Source of the DNA: an uncultured Thiothrix sp.
GTDB taxonomy: Bacteria; Pseudomonadota; Gammaproteobacteria; Thiotrichales; Thiotrichaceae
DNA length: 64,000 nucleotides
Direction of reading: 5' to 3'
Assembly: GCF_937873765.1 (NCBI RefSeq)
Contig: NZ_CALMZC010000013.1
Span: 1 to 64,000, forward strand
Shown: piece by piece, positions 16,919 through 27,462 of the stretch
How the letters are laid out: each line of letters opens with the position of its first letter
Position numbering within the stretch: the stretch's first letter is position 1
Position numbers and translations under genes: made by a program
Notes under the pieces: model-generated
The model's input: the letters and a program-made list of their open reading frames with translations, nothing else
Told to the model about the DNA's origin: nothing
Database searches by the model: none

Positions 16919-18607
16919 ATGAGCCGACACCCGAAAAAACCGGTTTATCCGACTGATCAAGACTTAAAGTCGATGATCCGTTTTGAGGGTGAAAATGGTA
17001 GCATATGGCTAGGACAGCAGCGCATGATTTTGCTGCATGCTTCGGCTTTTGGTTCTATGCGTAGCGAACTCATCGAATCCTTCGGCGAAGATTATGCGCG
17101 AGGTGTTTTGCTGCGCATGGGCTATACGGCTGCTCAATCCGATGCACAGCTTGCCCGTAAAATTCGTAGTTCCGCAGATATGATGTCTATGTTTTTGGTA
17201 GGGCCACAACTGCATGCCTTAGAGGGTGTAGTCAGTGTTGAGCCAGTTAAGCTAGAGATTGAGGTAGACACGGGGCAATTTTATGGGGAATTCACGTGGC
17301 GCAACTCCTTTGAAGCTGCTGAACATTTGCGTCTCTATGGTTTGGCTACTCAGCCAGTTTGTTGGAATTTATTGGGTTATGCGACCGGCTATACCACTAC
17401 CTTTATGGGACGACCGATTTATTTTAAAGAGCTTGAATGTGTCGGTTGTGGTGATAAGCAATGCCGGATTGTTGGTAAGCCTCTAGATGAATGGGAGGAT
17501 GCGCAGGAACTCAAGGAGCTGTACTCACTCGAATCCATGGCGGCTAAGCTCTCCTCACTCGAAGAAGAAGTTCGTTTCTTACGTACAGAAATCACCTCAC
17601 GTGCCCGCCCTGAACATATCATTGCCGAATCAGCGCCGATTAAAGAAATTATGTATCTCTTGGATAAGGCTGCCGCCACTGATGTGACGGTGCTGATGCT
17701 GGGAGAAACAGGTGTCGGGAAAGAGGTATTTTCGCAAGCTTTGCATCAATTAGGGAAGCGCAAAGATGGCCCCTTCATTGCCGTGAACTGTGCGGCTTTA
17801 CCACGCGACCTAGTCGAGTCTGAACTATTTGGGGTGGAAAAGGGCGGGTATACGGGTGCGGATAAGTCGCGTCCCGGACGCTTTGAACGTGCTAACGGTG
17901 GATCTTTATTTCTTGATGAGTTGGGCGAGCTGAATGAGCGTGCTCAAGCTAAGTTATTGCGGGCGATTCAAACTGGAGAGTTTGAGCGTGTGGGTGGTAC
18001 TGAAAAAATAAAAGTCGACGTACGTTTAATTGCAGCTACCAACGCCAATTTGCAAGAGCGTGTTAAGCAAGGCACATTTCGAGCAGATCTTTACTATCGC
18101 TTAAATGTTTTTCCGATTTCGATTCCACCTTTGCGTGAACGTTTAGCCGATTTGCCGGGACTGATACGTAAGTTTATTGAGCGCTATAACGCTAAATATG
18201 GCAAACAGGTTCAAGGCATTTCTGATCAAGCTTTACGGCGTTTCATGGCCTATCAATGGCCGGGGAATATTCGTGAGCTAGAAAATGTGATTGAGCGCGG
18301 TGTCATTTTAACCGAAAGTGATACACGGATTGAGTCGACCCATATTTGTTTAGGCATGCCTGCTCCGGAGGATACATTTATGGTGATTGGGCAAAATGGT
18401 TTATTAGAAAAAAGTGCCAAGCCAGAATTAGTCGATCAAGTCCTTGATCAGATGCATGCGAGCAAGTTAGATTTTGAACACTTAGAGCAATTAATTTTAG
18501 GGCAGGCGCTCAAACGAGCACAGGGAAATGTGCTTGAAGCTGCACGAATTTTAGGTATTAGTGGCCCACAATGTCGCTACCGTTTAAAAAAGTGTGGACT
18601 CATTTAG
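16919..18607 (+). CDS. dmpR: Sigma-54-dependent phenol-sensing activator (DmpR/XylR family)
   Basis: A 562-residue regulator from ATG 16919, preceded by GAGGAGGAC. The N-terminal XylR_N sensor and V4R domains include a Cys-Trp pair near 151 and the Glu-Cys-x2-Cys...Cys cluster near 176-187 that binds zinc in MopR/DmpR. A coiled linker is followed by an AAA+ domain with Walker A Gly-Glu-Thr-Gly-Val-Gly-Lys-Glu (262-269). The C-terminal Fis-type HTH binds activator sites. The sigma-54 contact loop reads Gly-Gly-Tyr-Thr-Gly-Ala (309-314) in place of the usual GAFTGA. It most likely acts at 867-882. Confidence 0.9.
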   Translation: MSRHPKKPVYPTDQDLKSMIRFEGENGSIWLGQQRMILLHASAFGSMRSELIESFGEDYARGVLLRMGYTAAQSDAQLARKIRSSADMMSMFLVGPQLHALEGVVSVEPVKLEIEVDTGQFYGEFTWRNSFEAAEHLRLYGLATQPVCWNLLGYATGYTTTFMGRPIYFKELECVGCGDKQCRIVGKPLDEWEDAQELKELYSLESMAAKLSSLEEEVRFLRTEITSRARPEHIIAESAPIKEIMYLLDKAAATDVTVLMLGETGVGKEVFSQALHQLGKRKDGPFIAVNCAALPRDLVESELFGVEKGGYTGADKSRPGRFERANGGSLFLDELGELNERAQAKLLRAIQTGEFERVGGTEKIKVDVRLIAATNANLQERVKQGTFRADLYYRLNVFPISIPPLRERLADLPGLIRKFIERYNAKYGKQVQGISDQALRRFMAYQWPGNIRELENVIERGVILTESDTRIESTHICLGMPAPEDTFMVIGQNGLLEKSAKPELVDQVLDQMHASKLDFEHLEQLILGQALKRAQGNVLEAARILGISGPQCRYRLKKCGLI

Positions 18608-18719
18608 CGATTAGTTTGCAGGGTTGCACCATGCTAGCCATTGGTTTTTTGTAAAAAATGCTGCATAGCACATCGAAATAGTGCAGACTCTGCTCAGTAT
18701 TAGCAAGGAGAAGTGATTA

Positions 18720-20912
18720 ATGTCCGAAAACGCCCAGAATGAAGTCAATACCTTAGGTTTTGCTGCTGCCAAAGAGCTGAGGGATAACTTTAAGCAAGTT
18801 GAAGAGATTATGGCTGGTTTTGCCAAGTCTTATGAAAATATGAAGCTTGATCCCTTTAATCTGACCCAAGCTTATGGCGACTGGTGGAAAGCGGTGAGTT
18901 CTGATCCCCAAGCCTTCATGCAAAAAAATATCGAATATTGGCAAAAGTCCCTTGAATTAGGTCAACAGGCAATGATGGCTTTAATGGGGCAAAAGCCTGA
19001 TCCAGTCGTCATTCCAGCAAAAGGTGATCGTCGTTTTAGTCATGAAGATTGGTCAGAGAAACCGATTTTTGATGTGATCAAGCAGTCCTACTTACTGACT
19101 TCTCAATGGATGCGGACTCTAGTTTCTGATGTAGAGGGTTTGGATGACCATACTTCAGAGCGAGTGAAATTCTTCACTGAGCGTTTCATGGATGCGATGT
19201 CACCCACTAACTTTGCGCTCACGAATCCTGCTGTTTTAGAAAAGATCAAAGAAACTAAAGGTGCAAATCTAGTTCATGGTCTGAAAAATATGCTGGAAGA
19301 TTTGGAAACCGGCAAAGGCGAATTACGGATTCGCATGACGGACACCAAGGCGTTTGAGTTAGGCAAAAACGTAGCGGTTACACCGGGTAAGGTTATTTTC
19401 CAAAACCGCATGTTTCAGCTGATCCAATATACGCCTAGCACGGAAAAAGCTTTAAAGCGTCCGTTACTGGTTGTTCCACCTTGGATCAACAAGTTCTATA
19501 TCATGGACTTGCAGCCTAAGAATTCTTTGCTGAAATGGTTAGTCGATCAAGGTCACACAGTATTCGTAATTTCTTGGGTTAATCCAGATGAGACTTATGC
19601 GGATACTGGTTTCGACGCTTACATTAAAGAAGGTGTATTAACTGCGGTTGATGCTGTCCAAGCAGAAACTGGTGAGACGGAAATCAATGCGATTGGGTAT
19701 TGTATCGGCGGTACCTTGCTGACTTCTGCTTTAGCTTATATGAAAGCGACCGGTGACAGTCGCATTAAGAGTGCAACTTTCTTCACCACCATGATTAACT
19801 TCTCCGAGCCGGGGGAGTTAGGCTTGTTCATTGATGATGCACAAGTTTCCGGTCTTGAGTCGACCATGGAAAAGACAGGCTATTTAGATGGCAGTCAAAT
19901 GGCTGGTGCTTTCAACTTATTGCGTGCAAATGACCTAATTTGGTCTTTCTACGTTAATAACTATTTACTAGGCAACGATCCACGTCCATTCGATTTATTA
20001 TATTGGAATGGTGACTCGACGCGCATGCCTGCAAAAATGCATAGCTGGTATTTGCGTAATCTGTACCTACAAAATGATTTATGTAAACCAAAAGCACTAA
20101 GCGTTGATGGTGTGCCCTTAGATGTGACCTCGATTGATGTGCCAGCTTGTTTCATTTCTGCAGTGGAAGACCATATTGCGCCTTGGAAATCGACTTACAT
20201 GGGCGCTCGCTTGTTTTCAGGTCCAACCCGCTTCATTTTAGGTGGTTCAGGGCATATTGCAGGTATCATTAATCCACCAGCAGCGAAGAAATACGGTTAT
20301 CGCGTGAGTGATCAATTAGTTGAGAATGCAGATGAATGGATGGCTACAACCCCTGTTTCTGAAGGCTCTTGGTGGCCAGAATGGGATAAATGGGTGCGTA
20401 CTTTAAATCCAGCAGAAGTGGCTGCTCGCACACCGGGTGCTAAGTTGACGCCAATCGAAGACGCCCCCGGTACTTATGTCAAAGTTAAATTGGGTGAGCC
20501 AGTGCCTAAAGTGACGATGACTGTATTACCTAAGCTTGATGCAACGCCAGTGATTGAGGCTAAAGCTGAGCCAAAAAAAGCCGTACCTAAAGCAGAGGCT
20601 GCTCCTAAAGAAGTGAAAAAGGCCGAAGCTAAAGAGACTGCTCCTAAGGTTGAAAAAGTAGCTACGCCAAAAGCAGCAAAGCCTAAAGCTACTAAGGCTG
20701 AAACTAAGGCAGCACCAAAAGCTGACCAGCCTAAAGCGGCTAATGCTGAGGTAAAAGCTGAGATTCCCAAGGCAGATGCTAAACCTGAAGTTAAGACTGA
20801 GATTGCTAAACCAGATTTAAAGGCTGAGCCTGCTACAACACCAGAAACTAGTGAAAAACCTGCGACTGAAACAAGCAAACCAGCCGTTAATAAAATACCG
20901 CCTCAAGCCTAA
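18720..20912 (+). CDS. phaC: Class I poly(3-hydroxyalkanoate) synthase with long Ala/Lys/Pro tail
   Basis: The enzyme polymerises hydroxyacyl-CoA into PHA granules. The lipase-like box Gly-Tyr-Cys-Ile-Gly-Gly holds Cys328, and Asp484 and His512 complete the triad. The catalytic part ends near residue 590, the usual class I length. About 135 further residues are almost entirely Ala, Lys, Pro, Glu and Thr, with many Pro-Lys-Ala repeats. Such tails occur in PhaF-type phasins and histone H1-like proteins but are not usual on PhaC. No phaA, phaB or phasin gene is adjacent. Confidence 0.92.
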   Translation: MSENAQNEVNTLGFAAAKELRDNFKQVEEIMAGFAKSYENMKLDPFNLTQAYGDWWKAVSSDPQAFMQKNIEYWQKSLELGQQAMMALMGQKPDPVVIPAKGDRRFSHEDWSEKPIFDVIKQSYLLTSQWMRTLVSDVEGLDDHTSERVKFFTERFMDAMSPTNFALTNPAVLEKIKETKGANLVHGLKNMLEDLETGKGELRIRMTDTKAFELGKNVAVTPGKVIFQNRMFQLIQYTPSTEKALKRPLLVVPPWINKFYIMDLQPKNSLLKWLVDQGHTVFVISWVNPDETYADTGFDAYIKEGVLTAVDAVQAETGETEINAIGYCIGGTLLTSALAYMKATGDSRIKSATFFTTMINFSEPGELGLFIDDAQVSGLESTMEKTGYLDGSQMAGAFNLLRANDLIWSFYVNNYLLGNDPRPFDLLYWNGDSTRMPAKMHSWYLRNLYLQNDLCKPKALSVDGVPLDVTSIDVPACFISAVEDHIAPWKSTYMGARLFSGPTRFILGGSGHIAGIINPPAAKKYGYRVSDQLVENADEWMATTPVSEGSWWPEWDKWVRTLNPAEVAARTPGAKLTPIEDAPGTYVKVKLGEPVPKVTMTVLPKLDATPVIEAKAEPKKAVPKAEAAPKEVKKAEAKETAPKVEKVATPKAAKPKATKAETKAAPKADQPKAANAEVKAEIPKADAKPEVKTEIAKPDLKAEPATTPETSEKPATETSKPAVNKIPPQA

Positions 20913-20933
20913 ATCTATTTAGGTGACTCTTTT

Positions 20934-20960
20934 GATTAGAGCAGCTAGTCTGCTCTAATC
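20934..20960 (+). terminator. Terminator-like hairpin after phaC
   Basis: GATTAGAGCAG (20934-20944) and CTGCTCTAATC (20950-20960) form a perfect 11-bp stem with a five-base loop. The T tract after it is poor, so it may also act as a 3' stability element. Confidence 0.6.
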
Positions 20961-21105
20961 GCTTAAAAAACTTCCTAATATCCCTGAATCTTGAATTTCT
21001 ATAAATTAGACGCATACTATAATCATGGGCTATAACAACTTATAGCGATCTTGAGTGTCGCGTCATAATGTTATAACCCGATCCCAAAAATTGGAGACAA
21101 GTTCT

Positions 21106-21432
21106 GTGAGTGAAAATATTGTATCCCTGTCAGATGCTTCATTTGAACAGGATGTGCTGAAGTCAGACCTTCCTGTTCTAGTTGATTATTGGGCAGAGTG
21201 GTGCGGACCCTGCAAAATGATTGCGCCTTTATTAGAAGAGGTTGCTACTGAATATCAAGGACGCTTAAAAGTAGCCAAATTGGATATTGATAAGAATCAG
21301 TCCATCCCACCGAAGTACGGTATTCGTGGTATTCCGACCTTAATGTTATTTCAAAATGGTGAAGTAGCCGCAACCAAAGTGGGAGCTTTGTCTAAGTCCC
21401 AATTGGCTGCCTTTATTGACCAAAATCTCTAA
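21106..21432 (+). CDS. trxA: Thioredoxin
   Basis: A 108-residue thioredoxin with the redox motif Trp-Cys-Gly-Pro-Cys and the cis-Pro in Gly-Ile-Pro-Thr. I chose GTG 21106, which follows GGAG by nine bases and gives the normal length. A longer in-frame reading from 21055 would add 17 untypical residues. A TATAAT at 21018-21023 is a possible -10 box. The trxA-rho order is conserved in many gammaproteobacteria. Confidence 0.93.
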   Translation: MSENIVSLSDASFEQDVLKSDLPVLVDYWAEWCGPCKMIAPLLEEVATEYQGRLKVAKLDIDKNQSIPPKYGIRGIPTLMLFQNGEVAATKVGALSKSQLAAFIDQNL

Positions 21433-21451
21433 GCTAAACGCTAGATGGAGT

Positions 21452-21475
21452 GCGATTGTAAAAATTCGCAATCGC
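21452..21475 (+). promoter_or_regulatory. Hairpin in the trxA-rho intergenic region
   Basis: GCGATTG (21452-21458) and CAATCGC (21469-21475) form a perfect 7-bp stem shortly after trxA. It may end the trxA transcript or be part of the roughly 270-base rho leader. Rho is known to attenuate its own leader in enteric bacteria. No clear T tract follows. Confidence 0.4.
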
Positions 21476-21709
21476 CTCACAAAATCTCATTTTTTTGCTG
21501 GACTAAGTTTAAACTCCGTGCTAATTTTATTTGTAGTGAATCCAACTCTGGTTTCATTTCCTTAAAGCCTTGGTCGTATTTTATTCTCGAGTTAAAACTC
21601 CCGAAGAAATCATTGCTTAGTCATTGAATCGATTCAGTCATCTTGACGCATGCAAGTCGAGGACATTATTTCCATCAATTTAATCTTCCGCTGGTGAATT
21701 AACCTTCCT

Positions 21710-22969
21710 ATGAACCTATCTGAATTAAAGAAAAAACCAACTGCTGAACTATATGAGCAAGCGCTCGCGATGGGAGTGGAAAGTATCTCCCGGGTGCGCA
21801 AGCAAGACATTATTTTCGCCATGCTCAAAACCCACGCGCAAAGCGGGGAAGATATTTACGGCGACGGGGTACTTGAAATCCTCCAAGATGGTTTCGGTTT
21901 CCTGCGCTCACAAGATTCAAGTTATGTGGCGGGTGCAGACGATATTTATGTGTCGCCTAGCCAAATTCGCCGCTTCGGCTTACGCACGGGTGACACCATT
22001 ACCGGTAAAATTCGCCCACCAAAGGATAATGAGCGTTACTTTGCTCTCCTCAAAGTAGATACGATCAACTACGAATCACCTGAACAAGCCCGTAATAAAA
22101 TTCTTTTTGAAAATCTTACACCGCTCCATCCCGATTCTCGTATGCGTATGGAGCGTGGTAATGGTAGCCGTGAAGATATCACTGCGCGTGTTATTGATTT
22201 AGTGGCTCCGTTTGGTAAAGGACAGCGTGGTCTGATCATTGCTCCACCCAAAGGTGGTAAAACTTTAATGCTGCAAAATATTGCGCAAAGTATTACCTCC
22301 AACTATCCAGAGTGCTATTTAATCGTCATGCTAGTCGATGAGCGCCCTGAGGAAGTAACCGAGATGGCGCGCATGGTACAAGGTGAAGTGGTTTCTTCTA
22401 CCTTTGACGAACCTGCTACTCGGCATGTGCAATTGGCTGATATGGTAATTGAAAAAGCCAAACGCTTAGTTGAGCATAAGCGTGATGTGGTCATTCTGCT
22501 GGATTCAATCACACGCTTGGCACGCGCTTATAACACCGTGGTTCCATCTTCTGGAAAGGTTTTAACTGGCGGTGTGGATGCCAGTGCTTTGCATCGTCCG
22601 AAGCGTTTCTTCGGGGCTGCTCGGAACATCGAGGAGGGTGGTAGTTTAACAATTATTGCCACAGCTCTGATCGATACTGGCTCGAAAATGGATGATGTGA
22701 TCTATGAAGAATTCAAGGGCACGGGCAATATGGAGATTCACTTGGATCGACGTATCGCTGAAAAGCGCGTATTCCCTGCAATCAATATCAATCGCTCTGG
22801 TACACGTCGTGAAGAATTGCTGACGACGCCAGAAGAACTGCAGTCCTTATGGATCTTGCGTAAGTTCCTGCACAGCATGGATGAACTGGATGCAATGGAA
22901 TTGCTCTTTGATAAGCTTTCAAAAACCAAAACAAATAATGAGTTTTTTGATGTGATGAAGCGCGGCTAA
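21710..22969 (+). CDS. rho: Transcription termination factor Rho
   Basis: The 419-residue hexameric RNA helicase terminates untranslated transcripts. It has the N-terminal RNA-binding (cold-shock-like) domain near residues 48-118 and the RecA-like ATPase with the Walker A segment Pro-Pro-Lys-Gly-Gly-Lys-Thr near 180. The length matches E. coli Rho. It follows trxA after a 277-base leader and converges on hflX. Confidence 0.97.
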   Translation: MNLSELKKKPTAELYEQALAMGVESISRVRKQDIIFAMLKTHAQSGEDIYGDGVLEILQDGFGFLRSQDSSYVAGADDIYVSPSQIRRFGLRTGDTITGKIRPPKDNERYFALLKVDTINYESPEQARNKILFENLTPLHPDSRMRMERGNGSREDITARVIDLVAPFGKGQRGLIIAPPKGGKTLMLQNIAQSITSNYPECYLIVMLVDERPEEVTEMARMVQGEVVSSTFDEPATRHVQLADMVIEKAKRLVEHKRDVVILLDSITRLARAYNTVVPSSGKVLTGGVDASALHRPKRFFGAARNIEEGGSLTIIATALIDTGSKMDDVIYEEFKGTGNMEIHLDRRIAEKRVFPAININRSGTRREELLTTPEELQSLWILRKFLHSMDELDAMELLFDKLSKTKTNNEFFDVMKRG

Positions 22970-22979
22970 AGTGTGAGGC

Positions 22980-23010
22980 GAAGCGGTAGTTGTTAAACGG
23001 CTACTGCTTC
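22980..23010. terminator. Hairpin between convergent rho and hflX
   Basis: GAAGCGGTAG (22980-22989) pairs with CTACTGCTTC (23001-23010) with one wobble pair. It overlaps the last codons of hflX and could serve both directions, although no long T tract is present. Confidence 0.45.
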
Positions 23011-24279
23011 TAATACTAAACCAGCCTCATTTAAATAACTTTTCAATTTCCGCTGGTCAATCACTAAATCTAGCAAATACTCACCTTCTTCTCCAATGCT
23101 TTCAGTTTGGATCGCTTTATCCGCATAGAGTTGGGCACGCAAACGACCTTGACTAGGTAATAAACGTAATGTGCCACGAAAGGTTTGTTGGGCGAAATAA
23201 TTGCCTAGATATTCTAGTAGCTGCTCTAAGCCAGCACCGGTTTGTGCAGAGACCCAAGCAGTCGTTGCATGTAAACCATTACCTTCCTGAACTCCGGGTG
23301 AATGTTGGGTGAGGTCGATTTTATTCATGATTTCGATCTGCGGTACGGTTTCTGCGCCAATTTCTGCAATGACATTATTGACTTGCTCGCGATATAAATC
23401 GCGCTGCTCATCATGACTATCGATGACATGCAGGAGTAAATCAGCCTCAGCCGTTTCCTGTAAGGTGGAGCGAAAGGCAGCAACTAAATCATGCGGTAAA
23501 TGTCTAATAAATCCAACTGTATCAACTAGGATAATTTCTTGTTGATTGGGGAGGGTAATACTGCGTAGCGTAGGGTCAAGGGTTGCGAACAACTGATCAG
23601 CCGCATATACCCCCGCTTGAGTTAAGGCATTGAATAAAGTGGATTTACCAGCATTAGTATAACCAACTAAGGAAACCGTGGGGATTTCTGCTTTCTTACG
23701 TGATTGACGACCTTGCTCACGCTGGTTTTGAACTTTTTCGAGCTTCTTATTAATTTGCTTGATACGTACAGCGAGTAAGCGGCGGTCGGTTTCTAATTGT
23801 GTTTCACCCGGGCCGCGCAAACCAATTCCACCTTTTTGCCGTTCAAGGTGAGTCCAACCACGCACGAGGCGAGTTGACATGTGTTTTAGTTGTGCAAGTT
23901 CAACCTGCAACTTGCCATCATGGCTGCGAGCACGCTGGGCGAAGATATCGAGGATTAATCCAGTGCGATCTACCACGCGACACTCAAATAAGCGCTCTAA
24001 ATTACGCTCTTGCGCAGGGGTTAGGGAATGGTCAAAAACAACTAAATTAGCTTGTAAATCGCGTACATAATCACGAATTTCTTCCGCTTTGCCTTCACCC
24101 ACAAAATAACGTGAGTCAGGACGCTGTCTAGAACCAGTGACCAGATGCACGATCTGGGCACCAGCCGAACGAACTAGCTCTTTGAACTCTTGTTCATCGT
24201 GCGGGATGTCGTCAGTCTTAAAATTTATCTGAACCAGAACCGCATTCTCGCCTGCGGTTGGGCGTTCAAATAATTCCAA
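22993..24279 (-). CDS. hflX: Ribosome-associated GTPase HflX
   Basis: A 428-residue Obg-HflX GTPase that binds and splits stalled 70S ribosomes under stress. The N-terminal HflX domain is followed by the G1 loop Gly-Tyr-Thr-Asn-Ala-Gly-Lys-Ser near 206, Asp-Thr-Val-Gly-Phe and Asn-Lys-Ile-Asp motifs. It is the last gene of the mutL-miaA-hfq-hflX block, eight bases after hfq. Confidence 0.95.
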   Translation of the reverse strand: MELFERPTAGENAVLVQINFKTDDIPHDEQEFKELVRSAGAQIVHLVTGSRQRPDSRYFVGEGKAEEIRDYVRDLQANLVVFDHSLTPAQERNLERLFECRVVDRTGLILDIFAQRARSHDGKLQVELAQLKHMSTRLVRGWTHLERQKGGIGLRGPGETQLETDRRLLAVRIKQINKKLEKVQNQREQGRQSRKKAEIPTVSLVGYTNAGKSTLFNALTQAGVYAADQLFATLDPTLRSITLPNQQEIILVDTVGFIRHLPHDLVAAFRSTLQETAEADLLLHVIDSHDEQRDLYREQVNNVIAEIGAETVPQIEIMNKIDLTQHSPGVQEGNGLHATTAWVSAQTGAGLEQLLEYLGNYFAQQTFRGTLRLLPSQGRLRAQLYADKAIQTESIGEEGEYLLDLVIDQRKLKSYLNEAGLVLEAVAV

Positions 24280-24287
24280 GATAAAAT

Positions 24288-24515
24288 TTATTCAGCAGCT
24301 AAGTTGAGTTTAATGGGGCGTGCTGGAACAATCGTTGAAATAGCATGTTTATAAACTAGTTGGCTGACTGTATTACCCAATAAAACAACAAATTGGTCAA
24401 AAGACTCCACATGGCCTTGCAGCTTGATGCCATTAACCAAATAAATAGAGACTGGAATCCGTTCCTTTCTCAGTGCGTTGAGGAAGGGTTCTTGTAAAGT
24501 GTGCCCTTTCGACAT
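24288..24515 (-). CDS. hfq: RNA chaperone Hfq
   Basis: The 75-residue Sm-like protein forms hexamers that pair small RNAs with mRNAs. Both Sm signatures are visible: Val-Asn-Gly-Ile-Lys-Leu-Gln-Gly and the Tyr-Lys-His motif in the second. It lacks the long disordered C-terminal tail of E. coli Hfq. It sits between miaA and hflX as in other gammaproteobacteria. Confidence 0.97.
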   Translation of the reverse strand: MSKGHTLQEPFLNALRKERIPVSIYLVNGIKLQGHVESFDQFVVLLGNTVSQLVYKHAISTIVPARPIKLNLAAE

Positions 24516-24660
24516 TGGGTTTCTCCTAAAAAGTATATTTTGGGTTTGTGGTTATTAGTGGTCTGGAATTCACGCAGCCCCGCCGATTCTTTGATCGACA
24601 GGTTAAGAGCCTACCAGCTTCACACATTTGTAAAAACACCTATTTATCGGACATCTCCGT

Positions 24661-25596
24661 TTATCCGCTAATAAACGTCGAAATGTTCATGATGACCGAT
24701 GAAAGGTGGTAATTCTCAGCATTATAAAGGCTCAAACCCTGATCCGAGCGGAGCCACGTCATCTGACGCTTCGCAAGCTGCCTCGTTGCCACGATAGCAC
24801 GATTACGCATTAGATTATAGTCTATTTTTCCATCTAAATAGTCCCAAACCTGCCGATAACCGACCGCACGAATCGCCGGTAAACTATTATTTAGCTCAGG
24901 ACGTGCATAAAGTTGTTCAACCTCCAGCACTAAGCCTAAATCCAACATTTTATCAAAACGTTGCTCAAGGCGCTCGTGCAACCAAGTTCGATGTTCTGGA
25001 ACTAAGGCTATTTTTAAGAGCTGATAAGGGCAGGTTTCAAAACGCAGACTGGCTTGAAGTGTAGTCAAATTTTGCCCAGTTAATTCATAAACCTCTAAAG
25101 CACGTTGTAAGCGTTGCGGATCATTAGGATGAATTCTTGCTGCAGCTTCAGGGTCAATATGTTGTAAGCGTTGATGCAAAGCTGTCCAACCTAGTTCAGC
25201 GGCTTCTTGCACTAAGCGTGCACGAATAGTAGGGTCGGCAGATGGCAGTTCGGACAAACCCAGCTCTAGCGCTCGAAAATAAAGCATGGTTCCACCGACT
25301 AATAGGGGAATACGTCCACTGGCAGTAATTTCAGCCATTTCACGCAAAGCATCTTCACGAAAATCCGCAGCAGAATAAGCTTGTTTAGGGTCGAGAAAAT
25401 CAATTAAGCGATGAGGCGCTTGTTTTAAAGTTTCAGCATCGGGTTTAGCAGTACCGATATCCATGCTTTTATAAACGAGCGCAGAGTCGACACTAATAAT
25501 TTCAACGGGCAACTGTTGACGAATAGCAACGGCTAAATCAGTTTTGCCTGTACCTGTTGGCCCCATTAAAAAAATCGCTTTGGGTTGCTGCTGCAT
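24661..25596 (-). CDS. miaA: tRNA dimethylallyltransferase
   Basis: A 311-residue enzyme that adds a dimethylallyl group to A37 of tRNAs reading UNN codons. The P-loop Gly-Pro-Thr-Gly-Thr-Gly-Lys-Thr lies at residues 12-19, and the Asp-Ser-Ala/Val-Tyr region and Arg-Ala-Ile...Arg-Gln segments are typical. Its ATG directly abuts the mutL stop codon, so the genes are coupled. Confidence 0.96.
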   Translation of the reverse strand: MQQQPKAIFLMGPTGTGKTDLAVAIRQQLPVEIISVDSALVYKSMDIGTAKPDAETLKQAPHRLIDFLDPKQAYSAADFREDALREMAEITASGRIPLLVGGTMLYFRALELGLSELPSADPTIRARLVQEAAELGWTALHQRLQHIDPEAAARIHPNDPQRLQRALEVYELTGQNLTTLQASLRFETCPYQLLKIALVPEHRTWLHERLEQRFDKMLDLGLVLEVEQLYARPELNNSLPAIRAVGYRQVWDYLDGKIDYNLMRNRAIVATRQLAKRQMTWLRSDQGLSLYNAENYHLSSVIMNISTFISG

Positions 25597-27462
25597 TTAT
25601 TGTCCGCGCATAAATAGTTTGTCGATCTGCTCCATACTCATTTGCAGCCAAGTAGGCCGACCATGATTACATTGTCCGCTACGCTCCGTGCGCTCCATAG
25701 CGCGTAATAAAGCATTCATCTCTGGAATCGTTAGGTGACGATTGGCACGCACTGACCCATGACAAGCCATTGTTCCCAAAATTTCATTCATAGCATTTTG
25801 AATCCGCTGGCTGCTGCCATAAGTAATGAGATCAGCCAGCACATCGCGCACTAAGTTTTCTGTATTGGAATCTTTTAATAAACTGGGTACAGCGCGAATC
25901 GCCAGTTGCTCTAAACCTATCCGGCTTAATTCAAAGCCGAGTGCTTGAAACACATGTGCTTGAGCTTCCGCTTGATCTGCTTCACGTCGACTGACGTGTA
26001 TAGCCTGTGGCACTAGTAAAGGTTGTGAGCGAATCGAGTCGGATTGCATGCTAATTTTTAACTGCTCATAAGTAATTCGCTCATGCGCTGCATGCATATC
26101 AACTAATACTAAACCGTGCACATTTTGCGCTAGTACGTAGACGCCATGCAGTTGAGCAAGAGCATAGCCCAAAGGGGGAATATCTTCGTGGCTTATTTCA
26201 TCCGAAGCAGTAGGCACTAAAGGGGTAGTAATATTTTTAGTATTATCTTCAGTTTGCCCATAAAGTTTGGCATAAATCGGTAGGCTTTCACGTACGGGTA
26301 GGCCTAGGCGAGGCTGTTGATAGCTGTAATTGGCTGGAAAAGCAGCTTTATTAAAACTTGTATCAAAACTATTCTCTACTGAGCTTGCAGGTGCTTCAAA
26401 CATATCTGGGCGAGCTAAAGGCTGCACATAAGTCGGAAAATGTGCAGGACTGGCGGTTTCGGTGCTCGGGCGAACTTCAGCTAGGGCTTGATGGAGTGTG
26501 TGGAATATAAAATCATGAATTAAGCGGCCTTCACGGAAGCGCACTTCATGCTTAGCGGGATGTGCATTCACATCCACTAATTGCGGATCCATGTCTAGAT
26601 AGAGCACAAACGCAGGGTGACGACCATGATAAAGCACATCTTGGTAGGCTTGCCGTACTGCATGCGCAATTAAGCGGTCACGCACCGCACGATTATTGAC
26701 ATAGAAATACTGTAAATCTGCTTGAGAGCGCGAAAAAGTCGGTAAAGCAACCCAACCCCATAGACGTAAACCGGAAGCTTCATATTCCAGATAATGACTT
26801 TGTTGAATAAAGGGTTCGCCACAAATTTCAGCCAAACGTCGTTCCGAAGCAACACGGTTTTGAGCGCTATTGAGTTGAAATACAGGCTTTTGGTTATGCC
26901 GCAGGTAGAAACTAATATCAAAGCGACTGAGCGCAATTTTGCGTACTGTTTCTTCAACATGGCTTAATTCAGTTTTTTCGGTTTTTAGAAATTTGCGGCG
27001 TGCAGGCACATTAAAGAATAAATCCCGTACATCTACTGTAGTGCCTGTGGGGTGTGCAATCGGTTCAGGTGCTTGCTGAAACGGATTAGCTTGTAAACTC
27101 CAAGCCTGTTCGGCTTCTTGATGGCAGGAACTCAAGGTGAGGCGTGCGACTGATCCGATACTGGGTAGTGCTTCACCGCGAAAGCCAAGGCTACGGACTT
27201 GCTCTAAATCTTCGAGACTACTGATTTTGCTAGTGGCATGGCGACTAAGGGCTAAGACTAATTCTTCTTTAGGAATGCCGCAACCGTTATCCCGAATCCG
27301 AATTCGCTTAATCCCGCCAAGTTCTAAATCAATGTCAATGCGTGAAGCACCAGCATCAATCGCATTTTCGAGTAATTCTTTTACCACGGACGCTGGCCGC
27401 TCGACCACCTCACCAGCGGCGATTTGATTGATGAGGTGATCGGGCAACAGGCGGATGGGCAT
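25597..27462 (-). CDS. mutL: DNA mismatch repair protein MutL
   Basis: The 621-residue protein links mismatch recognition to strand removal. The N-terminal GHKL ATPase shows Asp-Asn-Gly-Cys-Gly-Ile and Phe-Arg-Gly-Glu-Ala-Leu. In the C-terminal half Asp-Met-His-Ala-x2-Glu-x4-Glu is the signature of MutL proteins with latent endonuclease activity. Supporting Ala-Cys-His-Gly and Cys-Asn-His-Gly-Arg-Pro motifs lie near the end. This suggests nicking by MutL rather than by a MutH partner. Start and stop fit tightly between its neighbours. Confidence 0.96.
   Translation of the reverse strand: MPIRLLPDHLINQIAAGEVVERPASVVKELLENAIDAGASRIDIDLELGGIKRIRIRDNGCGIPKEELVLALSRHATSKISSLEDLEQVRSLGFRGEALPSIGSVARLTLSSCHQEAEQAWSLQANPFQQAPEPIAHPTGTTVDVRDLFFNVPARRKFLKTEKTELSHVEETVRKIALSRFDISFYLRHNQKPVFQLNSAQNRVASERRLAEICGEPFIQQSHYLEYEASGLRLWGWVALPTFSRSQADLQYFYVNNRAVRDRLIAHAVRQAYQDVLYHGRHPAFVLYLDMDPQLVDVNAHPAKHEVRFREGRLIHDFIFHTLHQALAEVRPSTETASPAHFPTYVQPLARPDMFEAPASSVENSFDTSFNKAAFPANYSYQQPRLGLPVRESLPIYAKLYGQTEDNTKNITTPLVPTASDEISHEDIPPLGYALAQLHGVYVLAQNVHGLVLVDMHAAHERITYEQLKISMQSDSIRSQPLLVPQAIHVSRREADQAEAQAHVFQALGFELSRIGLEQLAIRAVPSLLKDSNTENLVRDVLADLITYGSSQRIQNAMNEILGTMACHGSVRANRHLTIPEMNALLRAMERTERSGQCNHGRPTWLQMSMEQIDKLFMRGQ

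Noticed and set aside
18640..18680. Possible sigma-54 element before phaC
   Set aside because: A TTGG followed by a TGC-containing stretch is present, but the spacing and the invariant GG/GC pair do not match the -24/-12 consensus.
20474..20878. Open frame antisense to the PhaC tail
   Set aside because: It is the mirror of the Ala/Lys repeat region and is composed mainly of Ala, Ser, Leu and Gly. Repeats keep stop codons out by chance.
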